46,648 nucleotides of DNA from Terriglobia bacterium (GTDB lineage: Bacteria > Pseudomonadota > Alphaproteobacteria > Acetobacterales > Acetobacteraceae). Shown one piece after another: positions 42,248-46,648 of the stretch; position 1 is the first letter of the stretch; each line of letters opens with the position of its first letter. Made by a program: the position numbers and the translations under genes. The stretch spans positions 1 to 46,648 of the forward strand of contig JAIMBF010000017.1 in NCBI GenBank assembly GCA_023511585.1. The letters are read 5' to 3'. The notes beneath the pieces were generated by a model that did not search any database, was not told the DNA's origin, and was given only the letters and a program-made list of their open reading frames with translations.

Positions 42248-43105
42248 TTATGGGTCCTCTTCCTCTTCTTTGAGCAGAAAATCCCGAATGGCGCGGATGG
42301 TCGGGAAATCCATCAAGGCGGGGGCGTGGCCGGCATCTTTGACGATCAAGGCCTCCGCTCCGGAGGCTTGCATGCGCGCGAGCGTCTGCGGCAACAAGAG
42401 TTCGCTCCGTTCGCCGCGAATGGCGAGCACGGGAATTTTGATGCGCTCCCAGAGCGGCCAAAGATCGGTATTAATCGCCAGCGTGGAGCGGATGGGCTTG
42501 GCGATTCCCGGGTCATAATGAAATGCCACGCGCCCGTCCGGCAAAACGCGCGCCGAGGTTTTGGCCAGATGCTCCCATTGCGCATCGGTGAGCAACCCGA
42601 ATTCCTCATGCACGTGGCGCAAATATGCTTCGAGTGCCAGAATATCGGGAAATTCCGGCCGCACGCCGTTCATGTAATCGCGGATGCGGCGGATCGCGTT
42701 GGCCGGAATGAACGGCCCCACATCGTTGAGCACCAATTTGCGGATCGGATGCCCCAAGCCGGCGGCAATCATCATACCGCACAAGCCGCCGAGCGAAGTG
42801 CCGACCCAATGCACGGGTTTGCCGAGCGCGGCCAGCAAATGGCTTAACGCCTGCACGTAGGAGGGGGGTTCGTACAGCGAGGCATCCGGCAACCAAGACG
42901 AGCCGCCGCGGCCCGGCAAATCGGGAGCGATCACGCGGAAGCGATCGGCCAGACCCGCGGCGAGCGCATCGAAATCCCGCCCGGTGCGTGTCAGCCCGTG
43001 CACGCAGACAACCGGCGGCGCATCGGGGTTGCCGAATTCGTAATAGACCATACGGTAGAAGGCGCCGGCGAGCAGGTAGCGGATTTCTCCCACGCGAGGG
43101 ATCAT
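42248..43105 (-). CDS. Alpha/beta hydrolase
   Basis: A 285-residue alpha/beta hydrolase. The oxyanion region is VCVHGLTRTG (34-43) and the nucleophile is Ser104 in GTSLGG. The acid is probably in the GERSE segment and the catalytic His is in DAGHAPAL. The DLPGRGGSSWL segment resembles carboxylesterase and lactonase relatives. The start ATG overlaps the CoA-transferase stop as ATGA, so the two are translated together and may act in one pathway, for example releasing an acid that the transferase then activates. The exact substrate is unknown. Confidence 0.88.
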   Translation of the reverse strand: MIPRVGEIRYLLAGAFYRMVYYEFGNPDAPPVVCVHGLTRTGRDFDALAAGLADRFRVIAPDLPGRGGSSWLPDASLYEPPSYVQALSHLLAALGKPVHWVGTSLGGLCGMMIAAGLGHPIRKLVLNDVGPFIPANAIRRIRDYMNGVRPEFPDILALEAYLRHVHEEFGLLTDAQWEHLAKTSARVLPDGRVAFHYDPGIAKPIRSTLAINTDLWPLWERIKIPVLAIRGERSELLLPQTLARMQASGAEALIVKDAGHAPALMDFPTIRAIRDFLLKEEEEDP

Positions 43106-44322
43106 CCAATCACGCCTTTCGCTTTCAGTTCGGCGATCCTGTCATCGCCGAGCCCCAGCAATTCGCGCAACACTTCTTCCGTATGCTCGCCGAGCAAAGG
43201 CGGGCCGCGGCGATAATCCGGCGGGGTTGCCGAAAGCCGCACCGGATTGGCAACCACGCGCACCTTGCCCTCGGGCGCGGAGCTATGCGGCACCTCGCGC
43301 ACCATGGCGCGTGCTTGCACGTGCGGGTCGGCGAAGACTTCGGAAAGCCGGTTGATCGGCCCGCAGCCGATGGCCAGCGCTTCCAGACGCTCGACCCACC
43401 ATTTGGTGGTGTGTTGGCGCATCACCGGCGCCAAGGTTTCGGTGACCAGTTGGCGGTTGCGCACGCGGGCGGCGTTGGTTTGGAAACGCTCGTCCTCCAG
43501 AAGGTGTTTGAGGCCGAAATTTTCGCAGAACCGCGCGAAAGTGGGGTCGTTGCCGATGGCGAGCACGATATGTCCGTCTTCGGTGGCGAAGACTTGATAG
43601 GGAACGATGTTGGGGTGTTGGTTGCCGAGCCGCGGCGGATTTTCCCCTGTGGCAAGGTAATTCATGGCCTGGTTTGCCAGCCAGGCGACATGGGTATCGA
43701 GCATGCCGATATCAATATATTGGCCAAGCCCGGTACGCTCTCGGTATTGCAAGGCAGCCAGCACGCCGATGGTGGCATAGAGCCCTGCGAAAAGATCGGC
43801 CACCGGCACGCCCACTTTCTGCGGCATGCCGTCGGGCTCGCCGGTAAGGCTCATCACACCGCCCATGGCTTGGATCAAACTGTCGTATCCGGGGCGGGGC
43901 GCGTAGGGGCCGGTTTGGCCGAAGCCCGTGATGGAGCAGTAAATCAGGCCGGGGAACGATTCTTTCAGCTGCTCGTAGCCGAGCCCGTATTTCGCGAGCG
44001 TGCCGGGCTTGAAGTTCTCGACCAGGATGTCGCACTTCGCGATCAGCGCGCGCGCCAATTCCTGCCCTTCCGCGCCGGCGATATCGAGGGCGAGCGAGCG
44101 CTTGTTGCGATTCGCACCGACGAAATAAGCGCTTTCTTGCGTTCCCGGCATGTAAGGCGGGGCGAAGCCGCGCGTATCGTCGCCGCTTTTGGGCTTCTCG
44201 ATTTTGATGACATCGGCGCCGAGATCACCCAGCATTTGGGTGGCGGTGGGGCCGGCCAAGACGCGCGTGAGGTCGAACACGCGAAGGCCGCGCAACGGCC
44301 CGGTGGGTTCGCTTTTTGTCAT
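43102..44322 (-). CDS. Family III (CaiB/BaiF) acyl-CoA transferase
   Basis: A 406-residue CoA-transferase that moves CoA between carboxylic acids through an aspartyl-CoA thioester. The N-terminal LRVFDLTRVLAGPTATQMLG is the family signature, followed by IKIEKPKSGDDTR. The catalytic acid is Asp176 (GVPVADLFAGLYA). The C-terminal lobe has PVRLSATP. The donor and acceptor acids are not predictable; formyl-, carnitine-, mesaconyl- and succinyl-CoA types share these motifs. It is the first gene of a two-gene unit with the hydrolase and is divergent from an aldehyde dehydrogenase gene. Confidence 0.93.
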   Translation of the reverse strand: MTKSEPTGPLRGLRVFDLTRVLAGPTATQMLGDLGADVIKIEKPKSGDDTRGFAPPYMPGTQESAYFVGANRNKRSLALDIAGAEGQELARALIAKCDILVENFKPGTLAKYGLGYEQLKESFPGLIYCSITGFGQTGPYAPRPGYDSLIQAMGGVMSLTGEPDGMPQKVGVPVADLFAGLYATIGVLAALQYRERTGLGQYIDIGMLDTHVAWLANQAMNYLATGENPPRLGNQHPNIVPYQVFATEDGHIVLAIGNDPTFARFCENFGLKHLLEDERFQTNAARVRNRQLVTETLAPVMRQHTTKWWVERLEALAIGCGPINRLSEVFADPHVQARAMVREVPHSSAPEGKVRVVANPVRLSATPPDYRRGPPLLGEHTEEVLRELLGLGDDRIAELKAKGVIG

Positions 44323-44427
44323 GCCTCTTCCTCTCCTTCACCCGGGTTTGGGCGGCTTGCCCGCAGGCGCTTCCGGGTTCATCCTTAGTGGCCGTATCTC
44401 AGCCCCCTTGCAAGTGAGGAACCCCTG

Positions 44428-45939
44428 ATGCTTGACCGTCCCTCTGGTATTCCGGAAGCCCCGTTGCTGGACGAACGCGCTTTGGCGCGTGCCCTTTCGG
44501 GCTGGCATTTCATCGGCGGGCGCTTTGTGCCGGCTCGTTCGGGCAAGACCTTTGCCGTGCACAACCCTGCCACGGGCGAAGAGATCGGGCGCGCCGCGGA
44601 CGGCGATGCCGCAGACGTGGATGCCGCGGTGGAAAACGCCGCCGCCGCGCAGCGCGAATGGGCGAAGATGCCCGCCCGCAAGCGCGGCGCGTTGGTGGCC
44701 AAATGCGGCGCTTTGCTCTCCGCCCATGCCGAGGAGCTGGCGCGGCTGATTGCGTTGGAGACCGGCAAGGCGCTGCGCACGGAATGCCGCGTGGAGGCCA
44801 ATGTCGTTGCGGATATTTTCGAGTTTTACGGCGGCCTCGGCAGCGAGCTGAAAGGCGAGAGCGTGCCCTTTGCCCCCAATGTGCTGACGGTGACGGTGCG
44901 CGAGCCGCTGGGCGTGGTGGGCGCCATTATTCCCTGGAACGTGCCGATGCTGCTGATGGCGTTGAAAATCGCCCCGGCGCTGGTGGCGGGCAACACCGTG
45001 GTGGTGAAATCCGCCGAAGAAGCCCCGCTTGCCGTGCTGCGTGTGTGCGAGCTGATGAACCGCGTCTTGCCGGCAGGCTGCTTTAACATTCTTTCGGGTT
45101 ACGGCCCGGAATGCGGCGCCCCGCTCGTGCAGCACCCGAAGGTGCGCAAGGTGACGTTCACCGGCAGCGTAGAAGTCGGGCGCACCGTTTATCAAACCGC
45201 CGCGGCGAAGATCATCCCGGTTACGCTGGAGCTCGGCGGCAAGAGCCCGATGTTGGTGTTCGCCGATTGCGATTTCGAAAAAACCGTGATGGGCGCGATT
45301 ACCTCCATGCGGTTCACGCGCCAGGGGCAAAGCTGCACGGCGGCCAGCCGCATTTTTGTGGAGCGGCCGCTGTTTGAGCGCTTCGTCGATGCGTTGGCGG
45401 CGAAGGTGGATGCGATGGTGATGGGCGATCCGTTGGACGAAAAGACCGATATCGGCACCATCATCAGCCCGACGCAATTTGAAAAAGTGAAGGGCTTTAT
45501 TGAGGAAGGCCGCGCCACGAAGGGCGCTTCGGCACGGGTGTGCTCGCGCTTGCCCGAGGATCCCGCGTTGAAGAAAGGGCTCTTCATTCAGCCGCATATT
45601 TTTACCGGCTTGCCGCCGGAAAGCCGCTTGGTGCGCGAGGAAATCTTCGGCCCGGTCACGACGGTGTTTCCCTTCGACGATGCCGCAAGCGCGCTTGCCG
45701 CAGCGAATGACAGTGAATACGGGCTGGCCGCCTCGATTTGGACGAACAATCTGCGCGTGGGGCTTGATTTGGCCCACCGGCTGGAAGCGGGGTTGGTGCA
45801 GATCAACCAAAACCTGGTGGTGCAGGCGAATATTTCCTACGGCGGGGTGAAAAACTCGGGCCTCGGCAAGGAGGCGAGTCTGGAGGCCATGCTCGAACAC
45901 TTCACGCATAAGAAGACGATCATGGTGAATTATGCGTAA
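44428..45939 (+). CDS. NAD(P)-dependent aldehyde dehydrogenase
   Basis: A 503-residue aldehyde dehydrogenase that oxidises aldehydes to acids. Catalytic residues are all present: Asn171 (IPWNVPM), Lys194 (VVVKSAEEAP), Glu268 (LELGGKSP) and Cys303 (GQSCTAA). The cofactor segment FTGSVEVGR (244-252) is intact. EEIFGPVTTVFPF and YGGVKNSGLG are standard. GAGGA lies upstream of the ATG. It is divergent from the CoA-transferase/hydrolase pair across 105 bases, and could supply the acid they handle, but nothing fixes the substrate. Confidence 0.93.
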   Translation: MLDRPSGIPEAPLLDERALARALSGWHFIGGRFVPARSGKTFAVHNPATGEEIGRAADGDAADVDAAVENAAAAQREWAKMPARKRGALVAKCGALLSAHAEELARLIALETGKALRTECRVEANVVADIFEFYGGLGSELKGESVPFAPNVLTVTVREPLGVVGAIIPWNVPMLLMALKIAPALVAGNTVVVKSAEEAPLAVLRVCELMNRVLPAGCFNILSGYGPECGAPLVQHPKVRKVTFTGSVEVGRTVYQTAAAKIIPVTLELGGKSPMLVFADCDFEKTVMGAITSMRFTRQGQSCTAASRIFVERPLFERFVDALAAKVDAMVMGDPLDEKTDIGTIISPTQFEKVKGFIEEGRATKGASARVCSRLPEDPALKKGLFIQPHIFTGLPPESRLVREEIFGPVTTVFPFDDAASALAAANDSEYGLAASIWTNNLRVGLDLAHRLEAGLVQINQNLVVQANISYGGVKNSGLGKEASLEAMLEHFTHKKTIMVNYA

Positions 45940-46201
45940 GGCTTGCCGGGATTGTTTCGGCGCCGTGAGGCGATAGGTTTCGGCCAAGAGGGCGGTGCGC
46001 GAGGCCTGGGGCGAGCGGGTCGTTGCATAGGGGAAACGGGATCGGCAAGCCGTTTCTCCTCGGCCAGCCTGAGGTCGCCAAGGCAGATTCGGCCGAGATT
46101 CGGCGTGATCTCTGGAATCGCAGAGGGGTTCGACTCGGCGAGTTATGCTTCGTTTGCGGCGTTTTCAGGTGAAGAGCTTGCGCGCAACCCGGACGTTACA
46201 C

Positions 46202-46648
46202 CTAAAACAACTTTTTGAACCATGAAACGAAGCGCTTCGCGGTTTGGCTATGGGGTGTAAGAATCTTTTTGGTGAGCGCCATTCCGATCCGCAAGCCCGG
46301 CGGATCTTGCCATGCGAGCCATGTGTGGATATGTGCTTTTTCCACCTGATCGGGCTTATAGCTTGCTCCTAACTCTTTTGCACCATCGAGGCACTTACGG
46401 GCATAGTCCAAAAGGGGTTTGCCATCTTCCGGTACGAGGGCATGACAGAAATTTTCGAGCATTCCGTCCGATTTGTTGTCCGGCATAATCCAGACGCCGA
46501 GTCGTTTTCCATCGATATCGAGAATCAACCCATCGGGCGGAAAGTTCTCGCTGGGCGCGCCGCCAAGATCCAGACAGATGTTGCGTATACGGTCCCATCT
46601 TGATGAGAAGCTAGAATCCGCATCGACGATCAGACCCAATGCAACCAA
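46202..46648 (-). CDS. DUF3226 (TOPRIM-like) protein, 5' end outside window
   Basis: The last 148 codons of a minus-strand gene that begins beyond the right edge. The visible part has an acidic pair in LIVDADSS (a DxD TOPRIM-like motif), VGVWIMPDN-type residues (LGVWIMPDNKSDGMLENF), and a C-terminal KAHIHTWLAWQDPPGLRIG, followed by RFVSWFKKLF. This pattern is that of DUF3226, which I recall as often paired with an AAA ATPase in phage-defence-like loci, as TOPRIM/OLD systems are. The partner is not visible. By hand count 46261-46620 is about 52 percent GC, lower than the aldehyde dehydrogenase region. The apparent TTG start at the edge is only the window end. Confidence 0.8.
   Translation of the reverse strand: MVALGLIVDADSSFSSRWDRIRNICLDLGGAPSENFPPDGLILDIDGKRLGVWIMPDNKSDGMLENFCHALVPEDGKPLLDYARKCLDGAKELGASYKPDQVEKAHIHTWLAWQDPPGLRIGMALTKKILTPHSQTAKRFVSWFKKLF

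Noticed and set aside
40533-42461. A 642-codon minus-strand frame opposite the phosphoesterase
   Set aside because: Antisense to a gene with a Tat signal and complete metal-site motifs; no domain of its own was recognised.
42988-44388. A 466-codon plus-strand frame opposite the CoA-transferase
   Set aside because: Antisense shadow; composition is random-like and the CoA-transferase assignment is firm.
46120-46150. GGTTCGACTC resembling a tRNA T-loop
   Set aside because: The flanking bases do not form the 5-bp T stem, and no acceptor or anticodon arm can be drawn, so it is not a tRNA or a supported att site.

Overview
The window is typical of a GC-rich alphaproteobacterium, most likely of the Acetobacteraceae/Rhodospirillales. 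The evidence is a complete alphaproteobacterial-style che operon headed by a ChpT-like histidine phosphotransferase, a zapA-6S RNA-ymdB neighbourhood, a yajC/DUF815 ATPase pair, an NDUFAF6-like squalene/phytoene synthase homologue, and a very large Hint-domain surface protein of a kind common in acetic acid bacteria and relatives. Most of the window is ordinary chromosome. Family calls rest on motifs read by eye; no database search was run.

Layout. 1-6231 (minus): chemotaxis operon chpT-cheA-cheW-cheY-cheB-cheR, with cheR running off the left edge. 6296-7530 (plus): a small DUF3553 protein and moaA. 7630-10534 (minus): malonyl-CoA decarboxylase and the bifunctional NAD(P)HX repair enzyme. 10674-11595: a CopD-like membrane protein and an HU-type DNA-binding protein. 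11962-18175 (plus): a ferredoxin reductase, an ArsB/NhaD-type transporter, then a tight cluster of acyl-CoA dehydrogenase, OsmC-like protein, SDR and phosphotransferase. The last set resembles the kinase/dehydrogenase/SDR core of the Pseudomonas levulinate (lva) pathway and human ACAD10/11. 18197-21051 (minus): a galactarolactone cycloisomerase-like enolase-superfamily enzyme, ymdB, 6S RNA, zapA and a small coiled-coil gene. 21115-23137 (plus): an unknown gene, class I aldolase and thiE. 23172-24443 (minus): three small exported proteins, two of them paralogous lipoproteins. 24593-25570 (plus): a DenD-like dehydrogenase. 25793-27723 (plus): a leader peptide and a ClC channel with CBS domains. 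27814-33483 (plus): the 1889-residue repeat/Hint protein. 33516-40395: ribokinase, Dps, squalene-synthase-like protein, superoxide dismutase, YajC, ATPase, a TolA-like protein and a YeiH-type transporter. 40503-45939: a Tat-exported phosphoesterase, a hydrolase/CoA-transferase pair and a divergent aldehyde dehydrogenase. 46202-46648 (minus): the 3' part of a DUF3226 (TOPRIM-like) gene in visibly lower-GC DNA, perhaps the edge of a defence island.

The points most worth follow-up are the lva-like cluster with its embedded OsmC protein, the duplicated block architecture of the Hint protein together with a perfect 14-bp hairpin inside its 3' coding end, the short leader ORF whose ribosome binding site lies in a hairpin ahead of the ClC gene, the paired Cys-rich lipoproteins, the 6S RNA that begins on the zapA stop codon, and the DUF3226 gene at the right edge.
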